Assembly: GCA_016874555.1 (NCBI GenBank)
Contig: VGTW01000003.1
Span: 1 to 64,000, forward strand
Direction: 5' to 3'
Length of the DNA: 64,000 bases
From: Gammaproteobacteria bacterium
GTDB taxonomy: Bacteria > Pseudomonadota > Gammaproteobacteria > Steroidobacterales > Steroidobacteraceae
In this document: piece by piece, positions 22,033 through 30,036 of the stretch
Numbering within the stretch: position 1 is the stretch's first letter
Layout of the letters: the number at the start of each line of letters is the position of its first letter
Program-made: the position numbers and the translations under genes
Notes under the pieces: model-generated
What the model was told of the DNA's origin: nothing
Database searches by the model: none
Seen by the model: the letters and a program-made list of their open reading frames with translations, nothing else

Positions 22033-22806
22033 ATGATCAAGGTCCCGGATAATACTATCGCTGCTATTCCCTATGACGATTTTTATCGTGGAAAGCACGC
22101 GCAGGTCTATTTCAATCTGCGTGGGCGTAATAAGCGCGACTGGTTCTCGCGTCATGCGTATTTTTGCCTGCCGCTGGTGATCGGTAATCAGTACGGGCTT
22201 GCTATGCGCTCCTTGTGGCGCGCAACCTTTCTTTGGAATGGCGGTCCGGACCCTGCGGATACCACAGTCAAAATACACAATAACGAAGACGAGATCCGTC
22301 ATGGTAATCTGCAGACCATGGTCTCCAACTTCGGGCTTGGCATCGTCACTGTTCAGACGGCCTTCGCGTTGCGCACGCCGCCCGGCATCAACCTCATGAC
22401 CTTACAGCCACCTAATTATTTCATTGATGGCTTGCAGAATATGACGGGTGTGGTCGAGACTGACAACCTACGCCGCGACTTCACCTTCAATCTCAAAATT
22501 ACCCGCACGAATTTTCCGGTGGAGATTGAGGTGGGCGACGTCATCGCCGGTGTCTTGCCCACACCCCGCCAGTTTGTCGAAAACTTCGATATCGTCGATG
22601 GGTGTACTCTATTCACGCCTGAGCAGATCGCTGCCGAGCAGCAGGCAGCGCGTGACTTCGGTCGCGAACGTACCGAACGCGATCCGCTACGACCCGACGG
22701 CGTCGGTCGTCGATATCACAAAGGCGAAGATGTATACGGAAACAAATTCGTACACTCGCATCAAACGCGACTAAAGAACGGATCTGAACGTTGCGACGGC
22801 GACTAG
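22033..22806 (+). CDS. DUF6065-like protein
   Basis: 257 residues without signal peptide or membrane helices. The central part (NKRDWFSRHAYFCLPLVIGNQYG, ATFLWNGGPDP, FGLGIVTVQTAFALRTPPGINLM, GVVETDNLRRDFTFNLK, VIAGVLPTPRQF) resembles the DUF6065 family as I remember it, with the strong motif RTPPGxNLxxxxPPN near the middle. No function is established for that family. The C-terminal ~40 residues are charged and Gln/Arg-rich. The gene follows the 2OG-Fe(II) oxygenase by 18 bases and looks cotranscribed, hinting that the pair acts on a common substrate. It is followed by the convergent glpK after 51 bases. Confidence 0.55.
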   Translation: MIKVPDNTIAAIPYDDFYRGKHAQVYFNLRGRNKRDWFSRHAYFCLPLVIGNQYGLAMRSLWRATFLWNGGPDPADTTVKIHNNEDEIRHGNLQTMVSNFGLGIVTVQTAFALRTPPGINLMTLQPPNYFIDGLQNMTGVVETDNLRRDFTFNLKITRTNFPVEIEVGDVIAGVLPTPRQFVENFDIVDGCTLFTPEQIAAEQQAARDFGRERTERDPLRPDGVGRRYHKGEDVYGNKFVHSHQTRLKNGSERCDGD

Positions 22807-22857
22807 CTACTATCAATAAACTTGATGGCGATTAGCTGCTGGCAGCCTTCGCCGAGT

Positions 22858-24360
22858 TCAGCTGCTCGCCCAGCCGAGTGAGCGTTTGACCGCGCGCGAC
22901 CACTCGTGCATTCGTACAGCCGCCGCATCGCGGGACATCGTCGGCTCGAAGCGACGCTCTACGCGCCAGCGGGCCGCGATCTCGTCGGTCGATTTCCAGA
23001 AGCCGGTCGCGAGGCCCGCAAGATAGGCCGCGCCCAACGCCGTGGTCTCGGTCACAGTAGGTCGGATCACCGGCACGCCTAAAAGATCTGATTGAAACTG
23101 CATCAAAAAATCATTACGTGAGGCGCCGCCGTCTACCCGCAGTTCGTACAACGGTACCGCCGCATCTTCCTGCATGGCGAGTAACAACTCTGCACTCTGA
23201 AAGGCTATTGCTTCGAGCGCAGCACGGGCGATATGTCCGCGCGTCGTGCCGCGCGTGATGCCCGCGATCGAGCCGCGCGCGAACGGATCCCAATGCGGAC
23301 TGCCGAGACCAGTGAACGCCGGAACTACGTAAACCCCACCATGATCGGCAACGCTGGTGGCCAACGCCTCGATTTCTTCGGCATGATTCACGAAGCCAAG
23401 ACCGTCGCGCAACCATTGCACGACGGCACCGCCGATAAAAACGCTACCCTCCAAGGCATATTGCAGCGGTCCGCGCCGCTCGCCTGTGCCGGGCGTGCAC
23501 GCGATAGTGGTGAGCAATCGATGATGCGAAGCAAGCGGTCGTGTTCCCGTATGCATCAGCATGAAACAGCCAGTACCATAGGTATTCTTTGCCATGCCAG
23601 GTTGCAGGCAAGCCTGCCCAAACAGCGCCGATTGCTGATCACCGGCAAGACCGGTGAAGGGTACTTCGGCATCGCCGACGGCGATCGTGATACCAGCGTC
23701 AAACGATGATGGTAGCACTCTTGGTAGCACAGCTCTCGGGATACGCAGCAAGTCGAGCATGCTCTCGTCCCACTCGCCGTCGAGATTGAGCAGTAACGTG
23801 CGGCTCGCGTTGGTGACATCGGTAATGTGGTATCTGCCATCCGACAGCTTCCAGGCGAGCCAACTGTCTATCGTGCCGAGGCACAGCTCGCCGCGCTCAG
23901 CCCGGACGCGTGCGTGCGGCACGTGATCCAATAGCCATGCGAATTTGGTACCCGAGAAATACGGATCGAGTAGTAAGCCAGTGCGCCGCGTGACTTCTGC
24001 CTCGTGTCCGGCGGCGCGTAGTGCGGAGCACGCCTCTGCGGTGCGGCGATCTTGCCAGACAATGGCCGGGGCAATGGGCAGGCCGGTCGCACGATCCCAA
24101 AGAACCGTTGTCTCGCGCTGATTGGTAATCCCGACTGCGGCAACGTCCCCGGGTTTCGCGGCCGCCTTTTTCAAAACGTCATCGATGGTTGCGCGCTGGG
24201 TGCTCCAGATCTCGAGTGCGTCATGTTCAACCCAGCCCGATTGCGGGAAATGCTGCGTGAACTCGCGAAGCGCCGTCGCGACGATATTACCAGCGTGATC
24301 GAAAAGAATGGAGCGTGAACTCGTCGTACCTTGATCGAGGGCGAGGATCCAGCGGCTCAT
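22858..24360 (-). CDS. glpK: Glycerol kinase
   Basis: 500 residues. The N-terminus [21 protein letters not shown] is the FGGY-kinase phosphate loop; further marks are [17 protein letters not shown], the catalytic-region [26 protein letters not shown] and the C-terminal [21 protein letters not shown]. It phosphorylates glycerol to glycerol-3-phosphate. No glpF or glpD is adjacent. A perfect 9-bp inverted repeat lies 31-52 bases upstream of the start (24391-24412), and a decayed GntR-type regulator lies just beyond it on the other strand. Length and motifs indicate an intact enzyme. Confidence 0.96.
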   Translation of the reverse strand: MSRWILALDQGTTSSRSILFDHAGNIVATALREFTQHFPQSGWVEHDALEIWSTQRATIDDVLKKAAAKPGDVAAVGITNQRETTVLWDRATGLPIAPAIVWQDRRTAEACSALRAAGHEAEVTRRTGLLLDPYFSGTKFAWLLDHVPHARVRAERGELCLGTIDSWLAWKLSDGRYHITDVTNASRTLLLNLDGEWDESMLDLLRIPRAVLPRVLPSSFDAGITIAVGDAEVPFTGLAGDQQSALFGQACLQPGMAKNTYGTGCFMLMHTGTRPLASHHRLLTTIACTPGTGERRGPLQYALEGSVFIGGAVVQWLRDGLGFVNHAEEIEALATSVADHGGVYVVPAFTGLGSPHWDPFARGSIAGITRGTTRGHIARAALEAIAFQSAELLLAMQEDAAVPLYELRVDGGASRNDFLMQFQSDLLGVPVIRPTVTETTALGAAYLAGLATGFWKSTDEIAARWRVERRFEPTMSRDAAAVRMHEWSRAVKRSLGWASS

Positions 24361-24390
24361 GGATAAATTCCGTTCGTAACTTTTATAGAT

Positions 24391-24412
24391 AGCATCGGCT
24401 TGCGCCGATGCT
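24391..24412. promoter_or_regulatory. Perfect 9-bp inverted repeat upstream of glpK
   Basis: AGCATCGGC, a four-base loop TTGC, then GCCGATGCT: an exact palindrome with 9-bp arms about 30 bases before the glpK start codon. It could be an operator or a 5'-leader hairpin. No poly-U follows on either strand, so a terminator is unlikely. The regulator is unknown; the adjacent GntR-like gene is dead. Confidence 0.4.
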
Positions 24413-24479
24413 AACGCATCTCCACAATCGAAAATCTCCTGTTACACCTAGCCGCCGACCTTGCGAGGATTAAATCCTC

Positions 24480-24930
24480 ATGGAAATCGAGGGCTAGCCC
24501 TACCGATCTCTCGACGCGCAGATCCAGAAAACGCTCGTCCGCTAAATCGTTGAGGGCGAGTGGCGACCGGCGAGGGGTGTTTCCGAGCGACTAGCACTTA
24601 CGCTGAAGCTCGGGGTGAGTCCAGGGACTATACGCGAGGCGATGGACGCCCTCGAGACCACAAAACATCGCTCTTCGTCGAGGCAAGGGTACGTTCGTTG
24701 CCAAGCTCACGCAAGAGCAATCGGTACGTCGATTTTTTCGACAGTCACATCCTGCTGGCCGATGGATCGTGCGAACGAGTGGGAATAGCAGAGGGTGAAA
24801 CGGCACAAGCGTTCGGGCTTCTACATCCTCGCACAAGCGTAATTCCATTCGATAGAGTCGTTACCTTGTTATTCCTGGGGGACGAAAACCCTCTATTTAC
24901 AAAGACCTTGAAAGCCATCGGCAGAATCAA
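24480..24930 (+). pseudogene. Decayed GntR-family (HTH + UTRA-type) regulator
   Basis: Reading from ATG 24480 gives M-E-I-E-G-stop-PYRSLDAQIQKTLVR-stop-IVEGEWRP, and on to LGVSPGTIREAMDALE. This is the winged-helix start of a GntR regulator (normally PLYRSLDAQI...LVxRIVEGEWRPGExLPSE...), with TAG at 24495-24497, TAA at 24543-24545 and a small deletion in the PGExLPSE segment. The homology then switches frame; a fragment with RYVDFFDSHILLADG, like the FRFF...ADG junction of these regulators, follows in another frame. The effector domain is only partly recognisable and the 3' boundary is approximate. Multiple lesions make this a real pseudogene and not a sequencing error. It may once have controlled a nearby catabolic gene. 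Confidence 0.7.
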
Positions 24931-25346
24931 GTAGAGCTTCGCCAATGCATCCGAAATATGTGCTACATGCGAACTGTCTAGAGCGTTTTTTCGTTAAAAT
25001 ATCAGAAAGTAGCGCTTGAAAATGAGGGAGAAAACGTCACGATGTCGAGCCGATGTAAATCTCTAAAAATTTTTTGCAGTTTCAAATGAAAATAACTGGA
25101 TACCGTAAAACCAAGGGTAGTCGTGCGCTCGTTGGAGCGCTATTGTTATGTGCGGTCTCCGCGCAAAGTATGGAGTCCGTGCAATCTCTCGTCGTCATTC
25201 TCGGTGATGGTACGTTAATGAGTTTTAGCTCGCTGCTTGTGTTGACAGGCCGCCCGACAGAAACACGATTCAACCCCGACTTATTCTGCGGATTCCCCCA
25301 AAGTCGAGTCTGACGTATCCTTCACCCGCCCAGTGGTGGGTGGAGG
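24931..25346. other. Stretch of ~410 bases with only a weak small ORF
   Basis: Visibly more AT-rich than its neighbours. The only notable frame is 25086-25313 on the plus strand, about 75 codons, opening MKITGYRKTKGSRALVGALLLCAVSAQS, which resembles a signal peptide followed by unrecognised sequence. It may be the truncated start of an exported protein (a TonB-dependent receptor or esterase remnant are possibilities, not supported further). Given the pseudogenes on both sides, this is probably degenerate DNA. No tRNA, repeat or clear promoter was found. Confidence 0.4.
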
Positions 25347-25949
25347 ATGCAAGTGACTGGAAGTTCAGCTAGCACGGCGCCGGGATCGGTTTTTGAAGCG
25401 ATTGTTTCCCGTAGTTCGACAAAAAAATTTGCTGATATACCTCTAGCTCGACACCAGATCGAAACGTTGTTGATAGCGGCGGCACGGGCGCCTGATCACG
25501 GCTTACTTGCGCCCTGGCGGTTCACGATCCTCGAAGGCAGTTCTCGCGGTGTCTTGGGCGATGCGATGAGTACGGCGTTATTGGAGAAGATGCCGGACGC
25601 CGACGCTGAGGCGCAGCAGCGCGAGGCTTCCAAGGCGTTCCGTTCACCGGTGCTCATTGTTGTTTCGGCGCTTCCGCAGCCGCATCCGAGAGTACCCGCG
25701 GTTGAGCAGCTCGTCGCAGTGGGCGCCGCCATTCAAAATCTTTGGATCGTTGCGCATTCGATGAACCTTGGAGCTGCCTGGAAGACCGGATCACACGCCT
25801 ACAGTGCGACGGTGAAGCGGGCACTTAGCTTGGCAGAAGACGAGCAAATCCTCGGTTTTTTGCATGTGGGAGTCCCGCTTTCAAAGGCGGTTATTCGACC
25901 TGCTGACCTATCGGGTAAAGTACGTTGGCTTATAGATCGGCAGGAATAG
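25347..25949 (+). CDS. Nitroreductase family protein (YdjA-like)
   Basis: 200 residues of the FMN-dependent nitroreductase fold. EAIVSRSSTKKFADIPLARHQIETLLIAAARAPDHGLLAPWRF matches the N-terminus of the small YdjA-type members, where Arg/Ser contacts FMN and PDHGxxxPWRF lines the site; LVAVGAAIQNLWIVAHSMNLGAAWKTG is the second FMN-binding helix. Such proteins reduce nitro compounds or quinones with NAD(P)H; the physiological substrate is usually unknown. Start codon is ATG 25347 within GGAGGATGC, with an embedded Shine-Dalgarno-like GGAGG. It stands alone between degenerate DNA and a convergent RraA-like gene. Confidence 0.85.
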   Translation: MQVTGSSASTAPGSVFEAIVSRSSTKKFADIPLARHQIETLLIAAARAPDHGLLAPWRFTILEGSSRGVLGDAMSTALLEKMPDADAEAQQREASKAFRSPVLIVVSALPQPHPRVPAVEQLVAVGAAIQNLWIVAHSMNLGAAWKTGSHAYSATVKRALSLAEDEQILGFLHVGVPLSKAVIRPADLSGKVRWLIDRQE

Positions 25950-25956
25950 CCACCTC

Positions 25957-26436
25957 TTACGTCAGCGGCGTCGTACTGACAATGACGCCATTCTCGTCCG
26001 CGTAGAGCCAGTCGCCGGGGTTAAATGTGACCCCGCCAAAGCTCACAACGACATCACGCTCGCCGGTACCCAGCTTGTTGGGCTGGGTCGGGCAGATCTC
26101 GAGCGCACGAACTGCAATCGGCATCTGCCCTACAACCTCCACATCGCGCACGGCGCCGTTGATGACGATGCCCGCCCAGCCGTTGTCGCGAAGCAGTGCC
26201 CCGAGCATATCGCCAAACAGCGCGCGTTCGAGCGAGCCACCACCATCGACGACCATGACGCGTCTGTCGCCGGAGGTGCCGAGAGTCGACTTGAGGAGTA
26301 CGTTGTCTTCAAGGCAGCGAATGGTTGTAACCCGACCGTGGAATTTGCTCAGTAGCCCGAAGTGACGAAATCCAGGACGGAGAGTCTGGACTTTGCCGAT
26401 ATTCGCGTCGGAGAGGTCGCAGATGCTTGGAATCAT
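25957..26436 (-). CDS. RraA-family protein
   Basis: 159 residues. The family core is clear: LLRDNGWAGIVINGAVRDVEVVGQMPIAVRAL, with the GxxxDxG-like VVDGGGSLERALFGDMLG stretch before it and GDWLYADENGVIVS near the end. Family members include the RNase E inhibitor RraA and the metal-dependent 4-hydroxy-4-methyl-2-oxoglutarate/4-carboxy-4-hydroxy-2-oxoadipate aldolases. The length and the NGAVRDVxxxxxxPIAVRA pattern fit the RraA branch found in gammaproteobacteria. The site residues Arg and Asp (NGAVRD) used by the aldolases are present, so sequence alone does not decide between them. Convergent with the nitroreductase, seven bases apart. Confidence 0.82.
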   Translation of the reverse strand: MIPSICDLSDANIGKVQTLRPGFRHFGLLSKFHGRVTTIRCLEDNVLLKSTLGTSGDRRVMVVDGGGSLERALFGDMLGALLRDNGWAGIVINGAVRDVEVVGQMPIAVRALEICPTQPNKLGTGERDVVVSFGGVTFNPGDWLYADENGVIVSTTPLT

Positions 26437-26503
26437 GGTTGGCCTTCGTTGAGTGTGTTATCCATTCGTGATTCGATTAAACCGATCTCACGGGGGAGAC
26501 TTG

Positions 26504-27367
26504 ATGATACTGATTACGGGAGCGACTGGCCGTACCGGAGGCCACGCCGCAACGGAGCTGCTTGCCAGAGGGCCCGGCGTCAGAACTCCGGGAGGTAACC
26601 AAGGACACGGCGGCAATGCTCGCCGCGCTGGGAGTCGAACTGGCCTTTGGCGATGCGGGTGATACCGATAGCCTGCGCGCGGCGATGTGCGGGGTGAGTA
26701 AAGTCGCGGTCATCCTGCCGAATGGCGAAAACCAGCTGACTATGGAAAAGCGAATCTTCGATGTCGCCGTCGAGTGCGGTGCGTAACACCTTACTAAAGA
26801 TTTCCTAGATGGAGTCTCTGTCGACAGCCAAGATATATACACATCGGATGCATTGGGACTCCGAGGGATTCATTCGGTCGAAGGGCGTGGCCTGGACGAT
26901 GGTGCGACCTTGTTTTTTTCATGCGGAACTTCATGGCGAACGCTGTGACTATTAAGTCTAAACACCAATTATTTTATCCTTTTGGTGAGCACGGTGCTGC
27001 CGCCATGGCGGACTCGCGCGATACAGGATTCTTCGCGGCGCATTGTCTTTCGACCTTGGGATACGAAAACAAGAATCACGATATCACCAGCCCCGACATG
27101 CTGAGCTTTGATGAGGCTGCGAAGATTTTCAGTCGTGAACAAGGGCGACCGATTGCTCCCGAACAGCAAAATCCCGCTGAGCACAAGGCTTACCTCGGCA
27201 AGTTAATCGCAAGTAAATGTTATCTCGATGCGGTCTGCGAGATTTTCACCGAAATCGCGGCGCGCTATGTCGTTGAAACCACATCGACTTTTAGAGAAAT
27301 CACCGGACATACGCTGCGTGATCTCGCGGGCTTCGTGCGCGAGATGCGGTCGGTGTTCACGCCCTGA
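26504..27367 (+). pseudogene. NmrA-like NAD(P)-binding protein, broken by frameshifts
   Basis: The gene starts at ATG 26504 after GGGGGAGAC with MILITGATGRTGGHAATELLARG, a Rossmann GxTGxxG start. Homology then moves to a second frame (AAMLAALGVELAFGDAGDTDSLRAAM), a third (MESLSTAKIYTHRMHWDSEGFIRSKGVAWTMVRPCFF) and back to the first (MRNFMANAVTIKSKHQ... to the stop at 27367). At least three frame changes and one TAG (26806-26808) interrupt it. One shift lies in a run of seven T after TGT near 26909-26916; six T would restore FFMRNF. The whole region spans 288 codons, the length expected for an intact 287-residue protein, so lesions have roughly balanced. It would have bound NAD(P) without being an obvious dehydrogenase. 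Confidence 0.8.
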
Positions 27368-27387
27368 GAGCGGACGGTCAATCGCGC

Positions 27388-27945
27388 ATGCCCCGCAGTC
27401 ACCTCGCTACTGTCGATACGGCCGATTTTGGCCTTGTATTGCGGGCTGCGCGTTTTGCGGCGTGGAAGCATCGGGATCAACGGCGTAAGGGTCGAGGACA
27501 TCTGCCTTACATCAACCACCCGCTTGATCTTGCGGAGGTACTTTGGTTTGAGGGGGGAGTGCGGGATCCGGTGGTGCTCGCTGCCGCGCTGCTGCACGAC
27601 ACCATCGAAGATACGCAGACGTCGCTGCAAGAGCTTCAGGGTGAGTTTGGCGAGCAGGTTGCGCTTATCGTCATGGAGGTGACGGACGAGCGCTCGCTGC
27701 GTTGGCGAGCACGCAAGAAGTTACAGGTGTCCCGGGCGCGACTCGCTTCGCTGGCGGCGCGGCAAGTCAAACTCGCCGATAAGATCTGCAACTTGCGCAG
27801 CATAATTTCTGCGCCGCCTAACGGCTGGTCCATAGATCGGCAGCGTGCTTACTTCGATTGGGCCAAGGATGTGGTCGATCAGCTACGCGGCGCGAACGTG
27901 GAGTTGGAGATACGATTCGATCAGGTGCATAAAAAACGACCATAA
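27388..27945 (+). CDS. HD-domain protein, Mesh1/SpoT-hydrolase-like
   Basis: 185 residues forming a single HD domain like the hydrolase half of SpoT and the stand-alone Mesh1/small alarmone hydrolases. Metal ligands are visible: His28 in AAWKH, His70-Asp71 in AAALLHDTIEDT, and a later Asp in VKLADKICNL. YINHPLDLAEVL and VMEVTDERSLRW complete the family pattern. Such proteins hydrolyse (p)ppGpp or, in Mesh1, NADPH. There is no synthetase or TGS domain. ATG 27388 gives the natural N-terminus, 21 bases after the NmrA-like pseudogene. No partner gene is evident nearby. Confidence 0.82.
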   Translation: MPRSHLATVDTADFGLVLRAARFAAWKHRDQRRKGRGHLPYINHPLDLAEVLWFEGGVRDPVVLAAALLHDTIEDTQTSLQELQGEFGEQVALIVMEVTDERSLRWRARKKLQVSRARLASLAARQVKLADKICNLRSIISAPPNGWSIDRQRAYFDWAKDVVDQLRGANVELEIRFDQVHKKRP

Positions 27946-28011
27946 AAAAGCCGTAAGCGCGAGCCCACACCCTTTCGATGTTGCGCAATGCCGCTTGTCG
28001 CGCGGCAGTGG

Positions 28012-29052
28012 TCAGGCGGCGTAGCGCTTCGCCATCGTTTCGAGCGGCAATACTTTTATAGATGACGCCTCGCCGGCGCAGCCGAACGCCTCGTAACGAG
28101 CAATGCAAATCTCCCGCGCTGCGAGCGTCGCTTCTTTCAAGTATTTTCGTGGATCGAATTCGGCTGGATCTCTCTTGAAGTGACGGCGGATGGCACCGGT
28201 CATGGCGAGCCGGATATCGGTGTCGATATTAATCTTGCGTACGCCGTGCTTGATGCCCTCGAGAATTTCTTCGACGGGTACGCCATAGGTTTCGGGTAGT
28301 TTGCCGCCGTTTTCGCGGATGACCTTCAGCCATTCTTGCGGCACTGATGACGACCCGTGCATGACGAGATGGGTGTTGGGGATCTTTCTGTTGATTTCGC
28401 GGATGCGCTGAATCGCGAGAATGTCACCGGTGGGTTTACGACTGAATTTATAGGCACCGTGCGAGGTGCCGATGGCAATGGCCAGGGCGTCAACACCAGT
28501 CTTGGCGACGAAGTCCGCGGCCTGATCGGGATCGGTGAGCAGTTGGTCGTGCGAAAGCCGGCCCTCGGCACCGTGGCCGTCCTCTTCGCCGGCCTTACCT
28601 GACTCAAGTGAGCCGAGGCAACCGAGCTCGCCTTCAACCGATACGCCGACAGCGTGGGCGATGCGCGTCACATGTCGCGTGACTTCGACGTTGTACTCGT
28701 ACGATGCCGGTGTCTTGCCATCTTCTTTGAGCGAGCCGTCCATCATCACACTCGAGAAGCCCGAGCGGATCGACTGCACACACACCGAGGGGCTTGCGCC
28801 ATGGTCTTGGTGCATCACGATCGGAATGTGCGGATAGCTCTCTATGGCGGCCTCGATGAGGTGACGCAGGAAGGGCTCGCCGGCGTACTTACGCGCACCC
28901 GCCGAGGCCTGCATGATCACCGGGCTGTCGGTCTTGTCGGCAGCCTGCATGATCGCCTGAACCTGCTCGAGGTTGTTGACGTTGAAGGCGGGGACTCCAT
29001 AGCCGTGCTCGGCAGCGTGGTCGAGCAGCTGTCGCATCGAGATCATAGCCAT
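28012..29052 (-). CDS. fbaA: Fructose-bisphosphate aldolase, class II
   Basis: 346 residues of the zinc-dependent aldolase. The N-terminus [30 protein letters not shown] is typical; zinc ligands are the His of VMHQDHGAS (near residue 83), a Glu/His in the middle region and the His of VMHGSSSVP. The insert [19 protein letters not shown] places it in the longer class IIB/Calvin-cycle (CbbA/Fda) branch, not the E. coli FbaA branch, so the symbol is a functional label. It catalyses fructose-1,6-bisphosphate cleavage to DHAP and glyceraldehyde-3-phosphate. Upstream on the same strand is a decayed CysB-like regulator. Confidence 0.93.
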   Translation of the reverse strand: MAMISMRQLLDHAAEHGYGVPAFNVNNLEQVQAIMQAADKTDSPVIMQASAGARKYAGEPFLRHLIEAAIESYPHIPIVMHQDHGASPSVCVQSIRSGFSSVMMDGSLKEDGKTPASYEYNVEVTRHVTRIAHAVGVSVEGELGCLGSLESGKAGEEDGHGAEGRLSHDQLLTDPDQAADFVAKTGVDALAIAIGTSHGAYKFSRKPTGDILAIQRIREINRKIPNTHLVMHGSSSVPQEWLKVIRENGGKLPETYGVPVEEILEGIKHGVRKINIDTDIRLAMTGAIRRHFKRDPAEFDPRKYLKEATLAAREICIARYEAFGCAGEASSIKVLPLETMAKRYAA

Positions 29053-29119
29053 TGCGTGTTCCTCTGCGAACTTTTTTGGAGCAGGATGGCCGATATTCTA
29101 GCGAAAGGATGTCGGCGGG

Positions 29120-30001
29120 TCAGGCGTATATCGGCAGTGGTTCGCTTGCGAACAAAGCGTCGACCTCGGACTGATCGGTGGCCCGTTCTGCTTTTTGAAT
29201 CTGGTCAAGCTCAAGATACGGGGCGAGCCCCTGGATGAAATCGAGGCTGTAGCGGCGCAAAAAACTGCCGCGACGATACCCACGCCCAAGCCCGGGCGCA
29301 CAGAAGTTTTGATGACGTCTGCATCGCGCGCCGCCAAGGCGATATCGGGTCGAGTCCCGCGGCAGCAAAGGCGTCGGGGAGTGAGGCGGGGCCCATCATA
29401 TTTAAGACATTAGGTCACAAGCGGATCGGCCACAAGCTTGGCCAGCGTCGGTGTTTTGCTACGCGCGAGCGAATATTGCTCGGGCGCGATGACTCTGCGG
29501 TACCACTCGTAGCAAGGCGGCAAGATGCAGTGTTGCAACCGTTCACGAGCTCTGGTCGAGATGGCGATATCGACTTGCCCGGCCGTCAGCATGTCGGCGA
29601 TTTGTTTGGAAGTCCCTTGCTGCAAATGCAGCTTCACCTTCGGATAGCGTTTGTAAAATGGTACGATTATCGAGGGCAGTACGTATCGCGCCTGCGTATG
29701 CGTGGTCTCGATCGACAACGAGCCCCGTTCGGGATAAAGGGCATCGAGAGACATCGCCCGGATGGCCTGGGTCTCGCGCAGCACGCGCTACGCACGCTTA
29801 GAGACCCGCTGACCCTTGGGGGTGGAGCCTCGTGAGGGCTTTGCCATCGCGCACAAAGAACTCTAGCCCGACCTCGTCCTCGAGGACTTTAAGTTGCCGG
29901 CTGACCAGTGACTGCGAGATGTGCGGCTTCTCGGCTGCCGCCGAGATGCTGAAGCCCGACTCGACGATCGTGACCAGATCGCGGAGCTGCGCGAGTTTCA
30001 T
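29120..30001 (-). pseudogene. Decayed CysB-like LysR-family regulator
   Basis: The first fragment (30001-29798) has MKLAQLRDLVTIVESGFSISAAAEKPHISQSLVSRQLKVLEDEVGLEFFVRDGKALTRL, a LysR HTH of the CysB/Cbl type. The second frame (29784-29410) carries the effector domain: SLSIETTHTQARYVLPSIIVPFYKRYPKVKLHLQQGTSKQIADML, where CysB has the TTHTQARYxLP motif, ending PLVT. Further frames carry DADVIKTSVRPGLGVGIVA and FLRRYSLDFIQGLAPYLELDQI, which are CysB C-terminal motifs. At least three frameshifts separate them, and the total span matches a full-length gene. It lies between rpoD and fbaA. Loss of this regulator suggests that sulfur-assimilation control is redundant or lost here. Confidence 0.82.
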
Positions 30002-30036
30002 TCAGGCAGACTCTGCGCGCGCTGCTGCGACAGTCC

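Noticed and set aside
24560-24934. 124-codon open frame as a real gene
   Set aside because: Part of it aligns with a frame-shifted GntR regulator; it has no independent start or conserved domain.
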